DNA of 64,000 bases from Streptomyces sp. HNM0575 (GCF_012726265.1 NZ_JAASAG010000003.1:236522-300521), one strand, 5' to 3'. Positions 17,409 to 26,214 are shown, counted from the first letter of the stretch. Notes: a model not told the origin generated them from the sequence alone. Numbers and translations: made by a program.

Positions 17409-17422
17409 GGTACGTTCGTACC
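17409..17422. promoter_or_regulatory. 14-bp inverted repeat filling the gap between two divergent start codons
   Basis: GGTACGTTCGTACC: arms GGTACG and CGTACC pair perfectly around TT. It occupies the whole distance between the GTG of the kinase gene and the ATG of the transferase gene, leaving no room for usual ribosome-binding sites. Either transcripts start inside the opposite gene or both are leaderless and share one operator. Confidence 0.4.
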
Positions 17423-18067
17423 ATGCCCGTCGGCTCCGAAGCGCCCGAGATTCTCCTGCTGCGGGTGTCCGAGCACGCCGCCCGTGCCGCCCTGGAGGCG
17501 GGGTGCCTCTCCGAGGAGGAACGGGAGCGGGTGGCGGTCTTCAGACGCCGGGAGGATCGCGACCGCTACCGGGTCGCCCACACCGCGCTGCGCCACGAGC
17601 TCGCCCGCCGCCTCGGCACCGTGCCCGCCGGCGTGCCCCTGGTGCGCGGCGACTGCCCGCTGTGCGGAGGTCCCCACGGCAGACCGGGAGTCGCGGGCGA
17701 CCCGCTGCACTTCTCGCTCTCGCACGCGGGAGACGTGGTGCTGCTCGCGTTCGCCGGTGCGCCCGTCGGCGTCGACGCCGAGCGCGAGCCTGGGCTCTCC
17801 GTCGTCGCAGAGGTGTCCGGCTCCCTGCATCCGCGGGAGCGGGACGAACTCGCCGCCCTGCCCGGGGAGCGGCGGCCCGGCGCGTTCGCCCGCTGCTGGA
17901 CCCGTAAGGAGGCGTACGTGAAAGGCACCGGCACGGAATTCGGGGCGGAACCGTCGGTCACCTATGTCGGCACCGGCGGCCTGCCCGCCTCGGCGCCGGG
18001 CTGGAGGATCGGCGACATCGCCGCACCCGGCGGATACGCCGCCGCATGGGCCCTCCGGCTCGATTGA
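17423..18067 (+). CDS. Sfp-type 4'-phosphopantetheinyl transferase
   Basis: Transfers phosphopantetheine from CoA to a serine of carrier proteins (polyketide, peptide or fatty acid synthases). The 214 residues show the family motifs: RGDCPLCGGPHGRP, LHFSLSHAGDVVLLAF, VGVDAERE (Mg ligands, near 112) and FARCWTRKEAYVKGTG (WxxKEAxxK, near 155). It is the length of short actinobacterial Sfp proteins. No carrier-protein synthase is present in the window, so it probably serves clusters elsewhere. The ATG at 17423 has no visible Shine-Dalgarno sequence, and the gene diverges from the kinase gene with a 14-bp spacer. Confidence 0.88.
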   Translation: MPVGSEAPEILLLRVSEHAARAALEAGCLSEEERERVAVFRRREDRDRYRVAHTALRHELARRLGTVPAGVPLVRGDCPLCGGPHGRPGVAGDPLHFSLSHAGDVVLLAFAGAPVGVDAEREPGLSVVAEVSGSLHPRERDELAALPGERRPGAFARCWTRKEAYVKGTGTEFGAEPSVTYVGTGGLPASAPGWRIGDIAAPGGYAAAWALRLD

Positions 18068-18180
18068 CTTGCGGCTCTGACTGACTTGCGGCACGCGTCA
18101 CTTGGGGCTCGCGCCCGCGCCACTTGCGGCCCGCGTGCTTTCGGCACGCACCCCTTGCGGCACGCGTGGCTTCGGTCCCG
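18060..18180. repeat. Degenerate tandem repeat, unit about 17 bp
   Basis: At least six imperfect copies related to CACTTGCGGCACGCGTG follow the transferase stop codon, the first overlapping it: GACTTGCGGCTCT, GACTTGCGGCACGCGT, CACTTGGGGCTCGCG, CACTTGCGGCCCGCGT, GCTTTCGGCACGCAC, CCCTTGCGGCACGCGT. Together with GC-rich sequence up to 18435 it makes up a 368-bp gap in which I see no gene. Confidence 0.55.
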
Positions 18181-18435
18181 CCCGGCGTGGGGCCCACGCG
18201 ACCTCGGGCCCGCATCAGCCGGGCCGCCCCTGCCACGTCTCGCCCGGACCGCCACGGCTCCGCCGGGCACCGCGCCACGGGGCCGCCCCCGAACCCCGGC
18301 CCCCGTTCCCCGGCCCCCTTCCCGCTCCCCTGACCCCGTCCCCCCGCACTGTTCAACGCCTCCCACAGCGTGTTCCATGGTCGACGAGGGGCTACCGGTG
18401 AGGCGGCGGCGCCCGTGGAGGGGATCGAGGTAGCC

Positions 18436-20589
18436 GTGCCGACGACGCTGCGACGTACCACGCTGCACCTGCCCGTCGCCGATGTCGGCCCCGAGAATCC
18501 GCTGCCCGCGCTGGCGCCCCTCGACGAGATGCACACGGTCGACGAGCGGGAGCGGGCGGCGCTGCCGCCGGACATGGCCCGCCAGGTCGGCTATGCGCCC
18601 CTGCGGTCCGTGCTGCCCGTCCGCGTCCTCGACGGCTATACGCGGCGGCGCGCCCTCGCACCGCTGGAGGCCCTCGTCCTGGAGAACGACCGGCTGCGCG
18701 CGACCGTGCTGCCCGGTCTGGGCGGCCGGATCCACTCCCTCCATCACAAGCCGACGGGCCGTGAACTCCTCTACACCAACCCGGTGTTGCAGCCGGCGGA
18801 CTTCGCGCTGAACGGCGCCTGGTACTCCGGCGGCATCGAGTGGAACATCGGCGCGACCGGCCACACCACGCTCTCCGTGGCGCCGCTGCACGCCGCCCGC
18901 GTGCCCGCTCCCGACGGCTGGGGACCCCAACCGGCGGGCGCCGGGGGAGAGATGCTGCGGCTGTGGGAGTGGGAGCGGCTGCGGGACACCCCCTTCCAGG
19001 TCGATCTGTGGCTGCCCGACGGCTCCGACTTCCTCTACGTCGGCGCCCGTATCCGCAATCCGCACGACCGGACGGTCCCCGTCTACTGGTGGTCCAACAT
19101 CGCCGTGCCGGAGGAGGAGGGCACCCGCGTCCTCGTACCGGCCGACGAGACCTGGTACTTCGCCTACGAGCGCCGGCTGCGCCGCATCCCCGTGCCCGAG
19201 TGGGACGGCGTGGACCGCACCTATGCGCTGCGCAGCGAGTTCCCCGCCGACTACTTCTACGAGATTCCGCGCGAGGAGCGGAAGTGGATCGCCTCCCTCG
19301 ACGAGCGGGGCACGGGTCTCGTTCAGACGTCGACCGGCCTGCTGAGCGGCCGGAAGCTCTTCGTGTGGGGCCACGGCCCCGGAGGGCGGCGCTGGCAGGA
19401 GTGGCTGACCGAGCCAGGCACCGGCGGCTACGCCGAGATCCAGGCGGGGCTGGCGCGTACGCAGCTCGAACACGTTCCGCTCGACGCCGGGCGGGAGTTC
19501 GCGTGGCTGGAGGCCTACGGGCCGCTGTCCGCCGACCCGGCCGTGGTGCACGGCGACGACTGGGCGGCCGCCCGCGAGCACACGGCCGCACGGCTGGAAG
19601 AGACCCTGCCCGCAGCAGACGTGGACGCCGCGTTCGCCGCCTGGCGCCCGTACGCGGACACGGAGCCGGACACCGAACCGGACCCCCGTGCGGACCGGCT
19701 GCTCGCCGTCGGGTCCGGCTGGGGAGCGCTCGAAGTCGCCCGCGGCGGCTACGAGTTGCCCGGTACCCCCTTCCCGGCGGAGACGATGGGCGAGCAGCAG
19801 CGGCCCTGGATGGAGCTGCTGACGAGCGGGCGCCTCCTCGACGACGCCCCGCCCGGCACCCCGCCCGCACAAGCCGTCGCGTCCGCGCCGGACGCCGCAT
19901 CCCCGCCCCCGCCCGAGCCCTCCACCACACCCCCGCCCGATTCCGCCGCCGCGCCCGCGTCCCCGTCCGCGCCCGCCTCCCCGCCCGTCTCCGCCTCGCC
20001 GTCCCCGCCCGGCCCCTCGCTGGTCTCCGACGCCTGGCGCGACCAGCTGGAGTGCGCACCCTCGGGCCCGCTCACCGACTACCACCTCGGCGTCGCCCAG
20101 TGGCACGCCGGTGACCGCGCACAGGCCGTACGCAGCTGGGAACGCTCGGCCGCGGCCGTGCCCACCGCCTGGTCCCTGCGCTGCCTCGCCTTCGCCGACG
20201 CCTACGACGCCGCCACCGGACCGCATCCCGAACGGGCAGCCGACCGCTATCTGGCCGCCCTGGACCTGGCCTCCGCCGGCGGGGCTCCCGCGCTCGCCGC
20301 GCTCGTACGCGAGGCCGTGCCCGTGCTGCTCGCCGACGGGCGCACGGACGGCGCGGCGGGAGCCCTGGACCGGCTGCCCCCCGAGTACCGCGACCGCGGG
20401 CGTTTCCAACTCCTGCGCGCGCAGACGCTGTTGGCGCGCGGCGAGAGGGATGCGGCGCGGGCGCTCTTCGACTCGGGCTTCGACGTGGACGATCTGCGCG
20501 AGGGCGACGAGGTGCTCGGCGAGGTCTGGGCGGCGCTGAGCGAGGAGCCGCTGCCCGCTCGGTACGACTTCCGGATGCGGCCCGCCTGA
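18436..20589 (+). CDS. DUF5107 protein with C-terminal tetratricopeptide-like region
   Basis: A 717-residue protein of the DUF5107 family. The N-terminal 400 residues look like a carbohydrate-binding beta-sandwich of galactose-mutarotase type: VLPGLGGRIHSLHHKPTGRE, NPVLQPADFALNGAWYSGGIEWNIG, VYWWSNIAVPEEEGTRVLVP. A Pro/Ala/Ser-rich linker (about 480-535) precedes helical TPR-like repeats (YHLGVAQWHAGDRAQAVRSWERS, RTDGAAGALDRLP). The GTG at 18436 is chosen because GATCGAGG lies just before it and the domain starts there. It precedes a DeoR gene and a polyol-type ABC importer, so a role in carbohydrate processing is likely; catalysis is unproved. Confidence 0.75.
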   Translation: MPTTLRRTTLHLPVADVGPENPLPALAPLDEMHTVDERERAALPPDMARQVGYAPLRSVLPVRVLDGYTRRRALAPLEALVLENDRLRATVLPGLGGRIHSLHHKPTGRELLYTNPVLQPADFALNGAWYSGGIEWNIGATGHTTLSVAPLHAARVPAPDGWGPQPAGAGGEMLRLWEWERLRDTPFQVDLWLPDGSDFLYVGARIRNPHDRTVPVYWWSNIAVPEEEGTRVLVPADETWYFAYERRLRRIPVPEWDGVDRTYALRSEFPADYFYEIPREERKWIASLDERGTGLVQTSTGLLSGRKLFVWGHGPGGRRWQEWLTEPGTGGYAEIQAGLARTQLEHVPLDAGREFAWLEAYGPLSADPAVVHGDDWAAAREHTAARLEETLPAADVDAAFAAWRPYADTEPDTEPDPRADRLLAVGSGWGALEVARGGYELPGTPFPAETMGEQQRPWMELLTSGRLLDDAPPGTPPAQAVASAPDAASPPPPEPSTTPPPDSAAAPASPSAPASPPVSASPSPPGPSLVSDAWRDQLECAPSGPLTDYHLGVAQWHAGDRAQAVRSWERSAAAVPTAWSLRCLAFADAYDAATGPHPERAADRYLAALDLASAGGAPALAALVREAVPVLLADGRTDGAAGALDRLPPEYRDRGRFQLLRAQTLLARGERDAARALFDSGFDVDDLREGDEVLGEVWAALSEEPLPARYDFRMRPA

Positions 20590-20603
20590 CGAGCCGGGCC
20601 CGT

Positions 20604-20783
20604 AACGGGCAGCGGAGCCGCTGAAACAGACATCGCCGGACGGGGAACGGACCGTTCCGCGCAGGGCACAGCGCCCCATGCACGCCGGTAAACGGGCAGT
20701 TACGGTCACGATCTCGTCTGTACTTGGCCTGGTCCCGGTGTTCGAGGGGCTGTACAACTCTCCACACGGGCCCGAACGGGCAG
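20604..20783. promoter_or_regulatory. Three direct repeats AACGGGCAG, probable DeoR operators
   Basis: AACGGGCAG occurs at 20604-20612, 20691-20699 and 20775-20783, spaced 87 and 84 bp, about eight helical turns each. Copies two and three extend to AACGGGCAGTT, which is partly symmetrical (AAC...GTT). They fill the 262-bp gap ahead of the DeoR gene, where an autoregulating DeoR protein would bind and loop the DNA. Confidence 0.5.
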
Positions 20784-20851
20784 TTCCATGACCGTACGGA
20801 GCGGACGAGCCGTGCGGAGAACCCAGGGAACGCAAGGAAGGAGCGCAGTAC

Positions 20852-21613
20852 ATGAGCGCGGAGGAACGTCAGCGGGAGATCGTCGGGGCGGCCCGGCGAA
20901 GCGGATCCGTGGACGTCGCCGAGCTCGCCGCCGAGCTGGGCGTGGCCAAGGAGACGGTCCGCCGTGATCTGCGCGTACTGGAGTCTCACGGGCTGCTGCG
21001 CCGCACCCACGGCGGTGCGTACCCCGTGGAGAGCGCCGGTTTCGAGACGACTCTCGCCTTCCGCACCACCATGCACGTGCCGGAGAAGCGCCGCATCGCC
21101 GCAGCCGCGGTCGAACACCTCGGTGAGGCGGAGACGGTCTTCATCGACGAGGGCTTCACACCGCAGCTCATCGCCGAAGGCCTGCCGCGCGACCGACCGC
21201 TGACCGTGGTGACCGCCTCGCTGGCCGCGGCGGGCGCGCTCGCCACGGCCGAGGAGATCAGCGTGCTGCTGCTCGGCGGGCGTGTGCGCGGGGGAACGCT
21301 GGCAACCGTCGATCACTGGACGACGAAGATGCTCTCGGGCTTCGTCATCGATCTGGCGTTCATCGGCGCCAACGGGATCTCGCGCGAGCACGGCCTGACC
21401 ACTCCCGATCCGGCCGTCAGCGAGGTCAAGGCGCAGGCGCTGCGCGCGGCACGGCGGCGGATCTTCGCGGGCATGCACACGAAGTTCGGCGCGGTGAGTT
21501 TCTGCAAGTTCGCGGAGGTCGGCGATTTCGAGACGATCGTCACCTCCACCGGTCTGCCCGCCTCCGAGGCCCATCGATATTCGCTGCGCGGACCTCAGGT
21601 GATCAGGGCTTGA
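20852..21613 (+). CDS. DeoR/GlpR family transcriptional repressor
   Basis: Sugar-phosphate-responsive repressor of 253 residues. The N-terminal HTH is EERQREIVGAARRSGSVDVA then LGVAKETVRRDLRVLESHGL and RRTHGGAY, diagnostic for DeoR. The C-terminal sensor domain has the usual FIDEGFTPQLIAEGL, LLLGGRVRGGTLATV and FIGANGISREHGLTTPDP. The ATG at 20852 follows AAGGAAGGAG. It probably controls the downstream importer and dehydrogenase genes and itself, through the three AACGGGCAG repeats upstream. Confidence 0.9.
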   Translation: MSAEERQREIVGAARRSGSVDVAELAAELGVAKETVRRDLRVLESHGLLRRTHGGAYPVESAGFETTLAFRTTMHVPEKRRIAAAAVEHLGEAETVFIDEGFTPQLIAEGLPRDRPLTVVTASLAAAGALATAEEISVLLLGGRVRGGTLATVDHWTTKMLSGFVIDLAFIGANGISREHGLTTPDPAVSEVKAQALRAARRRIFAGMHTKFGAVSFCKFAEVGDFETIVTSTGLPASEAHRYSLRGPQVIRA

Positions 21614-21724
21614 CGGCCCGTATCCGCCCCGGTGCCCGAGACCTTCCCGGCCCGGCCGCATACCGGACACGCGCGTCCGGCACCCGCTTCGCCCCCTTAT
21701 GACCCAAAGACCAGGAGACCGTTC

Positions 21725-23086
21725 ATGCGCACCCGCAGCCGCCAAAGGACACGCGCAGTCATAGGCGTCGCCACGGCCAACGTGCTGCTGGCCGCCTGCG
21801 CCGGCGCCGGAAGCCTCGCCACCGGCGGCGACACCATCAATGTGCTGATGGTGAACAACCCGCAGATGGTCGAGTTGCAGAAGCTCACGGCCAAGCACTT
21901 CACGAAGAAGACCGGCATCAAGGTCCGGTTCACGGCGCTGCCGGAGAACGACGTCCGCGACAAGATCAGTCAGGACTTCGCCAACCAGGCCGGCCAGTAC
22001 GACGTCGCGACCATCAGCAACTACGAGACGCCGATCTATGCCAAGAACGAGTGGCTCAAGCCCCTCGACGGCTATCTGAAGAAGGACGCGGACTTCGACC
22101 AGAAGGACATCCTTCCCCCGATCCGGGAGTCCCTGAAGGGCGAGGACGGCAAGACGTACGCCGAGCCCTTCTACGGCGAGTCCTCCTTCCTGATGTACCG
22201 CAAGGACGTCTTCGCCAAGAAGGGCCTGAAGATGCCCGCGAAGCCGACCTGGCCGCAGGTCGCGAAGCTCGCCGCGAAGGCCGACGGCGCGCAGAAGGGC
22301 ATGAGCGGCATCTGCCTGCGCGCACTGCCCGGCTGGGGCGAGATGATGGCCCCGCTCACCACGGTCGTGAACACCTTCGGCGGCACCTGGTTCGACAAGA
22401 ACTACAAGGCGAAGCTGACGGACCCCGGCTTCGCCAAGGCCGTGAAGTTCTACATCGACCTGGTGCGCAAGCACGGCGAGTCCGGCGCCACCCAGTCCGG
22501 TTTCGCCGAGTGCCTCAACAACATGACCCAGGGCAAGTCCGCCATGTGGTACGACGCCACCTCCGGCGCCGGTTCCCTCGAAGCCGCCAAGTCCCCCGTC
22601 AAGGGCAAGATCGGCTACGCGCCGGCGCCGACGGTGAAGACCAAGTCCTCCGGCTGGCTCTACAGCTGGGCCTGGGGCCTTCAGAAGGCCTCCCGCAACC
22701 AGGACAAGGCGTGGAAGTTCATCAAGTGGGCCTCCAGCAAGGAGTACGAGCGGCTGGTCGGCAAGGAGTTCGGCTGGGCCAACGTCCCGGCGGGCAAGCG
22801 CGCTTCGACCTACGACATCCCGGAGTACGAGAAGACCGCCGGCGCCTTCGGCGAGCCCACCCGGGAGTCCATCACGCAGGCCAAGCCGAACGATCCGGGC
22901 GTGCAGCAACGGCCCACCATCGGCATCCAGTTCGTGGACATCCCCGAGTTCTCCGACCTCGGCACCAAGGTCTCCCAGGAACTCAGCGCGGCCGTCGCCG
23001 GACGCCAGTCCGTCGAGACGGCCCTGAAGAAGTCGCAGCAGCTGGCCGCAGAGATCTCCGAGGAGTACGAGGGACGAGGGCGATGA
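21725..23086 (+). CDS. Sugar/polyol ABC transporter substrate-binding lipoprotein
   Basis: Extracellular solute-binding protein family 1 of 453 residues. A twin-arginine-like basic start (MRTRSRQRTR) and hydrophobic stretch end in LLAACAGAG, a lipobox with the lipid-attached Cys. The mature part is TINVLMVNNPQMVELQKLT, GIKVRFTALPENDVRDKI and YDVATISNYETP, close to sorbitol/mannitol binding proteins of the SmoE type. The ATG at 21725 follows AGGAGACC. The stop overlaps the next permease start (ATGA). Unusually rich in lysine for this genome, as expected for an abundant secreted protein. Confidence 0.88.
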   Translation: MRTRSRQRTRAVIGVATANVLLAACAGAGSLATGGDTINVLMVNNPQMVELQKLTAKHFTKKTGIKVRFTALPENDVRDKISQDFANQAGQYDVATISNYETPIYAKNEWLKPLDGYLKKDADFDQKDILPPIRESLKGEDGKTYAEPFYGESSFLMYRKDVFAKKGLKMPAKPTWPQVAKLAAKADGAQKGMSGICLRALPGWGEMMAPLTTVVNTFGGTWFDKNYKAKLTDPGFAKAVKFYIDLVRKHGESGATQSGFAECLNNMTQGKSAMWYDATSGAGSLEAAKSPVKGKIGYAPAPTVKTKSSGWLYSWAWGLQKASRNQDKAWKFIKWASSKEYERLVGKEFGWANVPAGKRASTYDIPEYEKTAGAFGEPTRESITQAKPNDPGVQQRPTIGIQFVDIPEFSDLGTKVSQELSAAVAGRQSVETALKKSQQLAAEISEEYEGRGR

Positions 23087-24051
23087 CCGACACCACTACA
23101 ACCACGACCACTCCGCCCGGCGCACCCACGGACGGAACTCCACCCACCGCACCCGCGGGCACGCCGCCCGCCGGGCTCCGCGCCTGGGTCACCCGCGCAC
23201 CGCTGCTGCCCGCGCTGGTCTTCCTGATCATCGTGACCCAGCTGCCGATGGTGGCGACGCTGGTGATCTCCGTATTCGACTGGAACGCGCTGTACCCGGA
23301 GGCCCGCACCTTCGCCGGGCTCGAGAACTACGCGGAGGTGCTGGGCGATCCGGAGCTGCGCAAGTCCGTGTTCACCACGATCCTCCTGACCGTCACCGTC
23401 GTGCTGGTCAGCCTCGTGCTGGGCATGCTCCTCGCGCTGCTCCTCGACCGGCGCTTCAAGGGACGCGGGGCGGTGCGCACCATGCTCATCGCACCGTTCC
23501 TGCTGGTGCCCGTCGCCGCGGCCCTGCTGTGGAAGCACGTGCTCTACAACCCGGAGTACGGCCTCTTCAACGGCGTACTGCACTGGATACTCGGCGACGG
23601 CGCCGCACAGCCCGACTGGGTCGCCGAGATGCCGCTCGGCGCCGTGGAGGCCTCCCTGGTGTGGCAGTGGACGCCGTTCATGATGCTGATCCTGCTCGCC
23701 GGGCTCCAGAGCCGTCCCATGGACGCCGTCGAGGCCGCCTGGATCGACGGGGCGAGCTCGTGGCAGGTCTTCCGCTTCATCACGCTGCCGCATCTGCGCC
23801 GCTATCTGGAGCTGGGGGCGCTGCTCGGCACCGTCTACATCGTGCAGAACTTCGACGCCGTCTTCACCATCACCTCGGGCGGGCTCGGCACCGCCAACCT
23901 GCCGTACACGATCTACCAGACCTTCTACCAGGGCCACGAGTACGGGCTGGCCTCCGCCGCCGGCGTGCTGGTCGTGATCGGCTCCATCATCATCGCCACC
24001 CTCGCGCTGCGGGTGGTCTCGTCCCTGTTCCGTGAGGAGGCCCGGTCATGA
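23083..24051 (+). CDS. Sugar/polyol ABC transporter permease (first subunit)
   Basis: Inner membrane permease of 322 residues, MalF/SmoF type. A Thr/Pro-rich cytoplasmic leader of about 35 residues precedes six transmembrane helices, starting LLPALVFLIIVTQLPMVATL. The ATPase-contacting EAA loop is EAAWIDGASSWQVFRFITLP near residue 220. ATGA overlaps on both sides couple it to the binding protein and second permease genes. No ATPase gene occurs in the cluster; actinobacterial sugar importers usually borrow the shared ATPase MsiK. Confidence 0.88.
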   Translation: MTDTTTTTTTPPGAPTDGTPPTAPAGTPPAGLRAWVTRAPLLPALVFLIIVTQLPMVATLVISVFDWNALYPEARTFAGLENYAEVLGDPELRKSVFTTILLTVTVVLVSLVLGMLLALLLDRRFKGRGAVRTMLIAPFLLVPVAAALLWKHVLYNPEYGLFNGVLHWILGDGAAQPDWVAEMPLGAVEASLVWQWTPFMMLILLAGLQSRPMDAVEAAWIDGASSWQVFRFITLPHLRRYLELGALLGTVYIVQNFDAVFTITSGGLGTANLPYTIYQTFYQGHEYGLASAAGVLVVIGSIIIATLALRVVSSLFREEARS

Positions 24052-24968
24052 GCGCCGCCACGCACGCCCCTGCCGGCACGCCGTCGTCCCCGTCCTCGTC
24101 CCCTTCGGCGTCCCGCAAGTCCGCCGTGGACACCGCGCCGAAGAAGGTGCGCAGGAGGAACGCCGGACTGGGCCTGATCGCCTGGCTCGTGGGCATCGTC
24201 TTCGTGCTGCCCGTGCTGTGGATGGCGCTGACCTCGCTGCACACCGAGGCCGACGCCGCCACCAACCCGCCGTCCCTGGCCGCGCCGCTGACCCTGGACG
24301 GCTACCGCGAGTTCTTCGGCGCCGGGGGAGGGCCCAGCCCCTGGTTCTCGCTGGCCAACTCCCTGACGGCGTCGGTCGTCTCCACCCTGTTCGTGCTGCT
24401 GCTGTCGCTGCCCGCCGCGTACGCGCTGTCCATCCGGCCCGTGAAGAAGTGGACCGACGTCCTGTTCTTCTTCCTCTCCACGAAGATGCTCCCGGTCGTG
24501 GCGGGCCTGCTGCCGATCTACCTGTTCGCCAAGAGCTCCGGCATGCTGGACAACATCTGGCTGCTCGTCATCCTCTACACGTCGATGAACCTGCCGATCG
24601 CCGTGTGGATGATGCAGTCCTTCCTCGCGGAGATCCCCGTGGCGCTCATCGAGGCGGCACAGATCGACGGCGCACGTCTGCCCGCGATCCTCACCCGCGT
24701 CGTCGCCCCGATCGCCATGCCCGGCATCGCCGCGACCTCGCTGATCTGTTTCATCTTCAGCTGGAACGAGATGCTCTTCGCCCGAGTTCTGACGGGAGTC
24801 ATCGCGCAGACGGCGCCCGTGTTCCTCACCGGTTTCATCACCAGTCAGGGCCTGTTCCTGGCGAAGGTGTGCGCGGCGTCGCTCGTGATCTCCCTGCCGG
24901 TGCTCGCGGCAGGGTTCGCCGCCCAGGACAAGCTGGTCCAGGGCCTGTCTCTAGGAGCCGTGAAATGA
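24048..24968 (+). CDS. Sugar/polyol ABC transporter permease (second subunit)
   Basis: Partner permease of 306 residues, MalG/SmoG type. A Ser/Pro-rich leader of about 38 residues is followed by six transmembrane helices from LIAWLVGIVFVLPVLWMALT. The EAA loop is IEAAQIDGARLPAILTRVVAP near residue 205. The C-terminus FAAQDKLVQGLSLGAVK is the conserved MalG-like tail. Start and stop overlap the neighbouring genes by 4 bp each, so the four-gene importer/dehydrogenase unit is one operon. Confidence 0.88.
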   Translation: MSAATHAPAGTPSSPSSSPSASRKSAVDTAPKKVRRRNAGLGLIAWLVGIVFVLPVLWMALTSLHTEADAATNPPSLAAPLTLDGYREFFGAGGGPSPWFSLANSLTASVVSTLFVLLLSLPAAYALSIRPVKKWTDVLFFFLSTKMLPVVAGLLPIYLFAKSSGMLDNIWLLVILYTSMNLPIAVWMMQSFLAEIPVALIEAAQIDGARLPAILTRVVAPIAMPGIAATSLICFIFSWNEMLFARVLTGVIAQTAPVFLTGFITSQGLFLAKVCAASLVISLPVLAAGFAAQDKLVQGLSLGAVK

Positions 24969-25954
24969 AGGCAGCTCTCGTCGAGTCCGTGGGCAAGGTC
25001 GGACTCACCACCGTGCCCGATCCGACGCCCGGCCCGCGCCAGGTCGTCGTGAAGGTTGCGGCGTGCGGGCTGTGCGGCACCGATCTGCACATCAGGCAGG
25101 GCGAGTTCGCTCCGTCGCTGCCGCTCGTCCCCGGCCACGAGTTCGCCGGCGAAGTCGTCGGCACCGGCGCCGAGGTGACGGAACTGGCCGTCGGCGACCG
25201 CGTGGCCGTCGACCCCTCTCTGTACTGCTACGAGTGCCGCTTCTGCCGTACGGGCCACAACAACCTGTGCGAGCGGTGGGCGGCGATCGGCGTCACCACC
25301 GCGGGCGGCGCCGCCGAGTACGCCGTGGCGCCCGTCGCCAACTGCGTACGGCTGCCCGAGAACGTACGCACGCAGGACGCGGCACTCATCGAACCGCTCT
25401 CCTGCGCCGTACGCGGCTACGACGTGCTCAAGAGCCAACTCGGCGCGCACATACTGATCTACGGCTCCGGCACCATGGGCCTGATGATGCTGGAGCTGGC
25501 CAAGCGGACCGGTGCCGCGAGCGTCGACGTGCTCGACCTCAACGAGGACCGGCTGGCCACGGCCCGGCGCCTGGGATGCTCGGCCGCCGCGGCGAACGCC
25601 GACGAACTGGACCGCCCGCAGGGCTGGGACCTCGTCGTCGACGCCACCGGGAACGCCGCTGCGATCCAGGACGGCCTGGGCCGGGTGGCGAAGGCAGGGA
25701 CGTTCCTCCAGTTCGGCGTCTCCGACTACGCGACGACCGCCACCATCGAGCCGTACAAGATCTACAACCAGGAGATCACCATCACCGGCTCGATGGCCGT
25801 GCTGCACAGCTACGAGCGGGCCGCCGAACTCTTCGCGGGCGGCGTGCTGGACCCGGAGATCTTCATCTCCGACCGGCTGCCGCTCGACGAGTACCCCGAT
25901 GCGCTGGACCGCTTCGCCGCGGGCAAGGGACGGAAGATCGTCGTCGTGCCGTGA
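24965..25954 (+). CDS. Zinc-dependent alcohol (polyol) dehydrogenase
   Basis: Medium-chain NAD-dependent dehydrogenase of 329 residues. Catalytic zinc ligands are in CGLCGTDLH (Cys near 37) and PGHEFAGEVVG (His/Glu near 60); the structural zinc cysteines appear as CYECRFCRTGHNNLC (near 90). The NAD-binding fold has YGSGTMGLMML and the acidic strand end VDVLDLNEDR. Family members oxidise sorbitol, threitol, L-iditol or similar polyols, which fits the co-operonic SmoE-like importer. It is the last gene before a strong terminator. No sugar kinase gene is found next to it. Confidence 0.88.
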   Translation: MKAALVESVGKVGLTTVPDPTPGPRQVVVKVAACGLCGTDLHIRQGEFAPSLPLVPGHEFAGEVVGTGAEVTELAVGDRVAVDPSLYCYECRFCRTGHNNLCERWAAIGVTTAGGAAEYAVAPVANCVRLPENVRTQDAALIEPLSCAVRGYDVLKSQLGAHILIYGSGTMGLMMLELAKRTGAASVDVLDLNEDRLATARRLGCSAAAANADELDRPQGWDLVVDATGNAAAIQDGLGRVAKAGTFLQFGVSDYATTATIEPYKIYNQEITITGSMAVLHSYERAAELFAGGVLDPEIFISDRLPLDEYPDALDRFAAGKGRKIVVVP

Positions 25955-26043
25955 CGCGGCGCCCGGAGCGAGCCCGGGCCGCCAACCGCCGCCTTTCCGC
26001 GGCGAGTTGACGGCCCTCCGCCTCCCGGCACCCGGCAGCGCGA

Positions 26044-26081
26044 GAGCGGGCCCCGCACGCAACCACATGCGGGGCCCGCTC
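26044..26081 (+). terminator. Strong intrinsic-type terminator after the polyol operon
   Basis: A perfect 14-bp stem (GAGCGGGCCCCGCA pairing with TGCGGGGCCCGCTC) with a 10-nt loop, 90 bp after the dehydrogenase stop. No T-run follows, as is usual for streptomycetes. It would also stop the convergent VOC transcript. Confidence 0.8.
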
Positions 26082-26126
26082 TTCGTTGAACCCGTTGAAC
26101 CGATCGCCGGCTTCCGCCTTGGAGGG

Positions 26127-26172
26127 GAGGACTCGCCCAACTCGGGGGAGCGGATGAGGACTTGCCCAACTC
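26127..26172. repeat. Pair of 17-bp direct repeats
   Basis: GAGGACTCGCCCAACTC (26127-26143) recurs as GAGGACTTGCCCAACTC (26156-26172), one mismatch, period 29 bp, between the terminator and the convergent VOC gene. Confidence 0.6.
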
Positions 26173-26214
26173 CCAGGAGCAGTACGCGAGTCAGCGGCGG
26201 CGCCCGTGGGGCGC

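Noticed and set aside
18086..18433. Plus-strand frames in the 17-bp repeat region
   Set aside because: Arg/Pro/Ala-rich peptides produced by the repeat itself; no start signal and no homology.
17962..20853. Minus-strand frame of over 900 codons opposite the DUF5107 gene
   Set aside because: Antisense shadow with Arg/Gly-rich sequence; the sense gene has family similarity and a ribosome-binding site.
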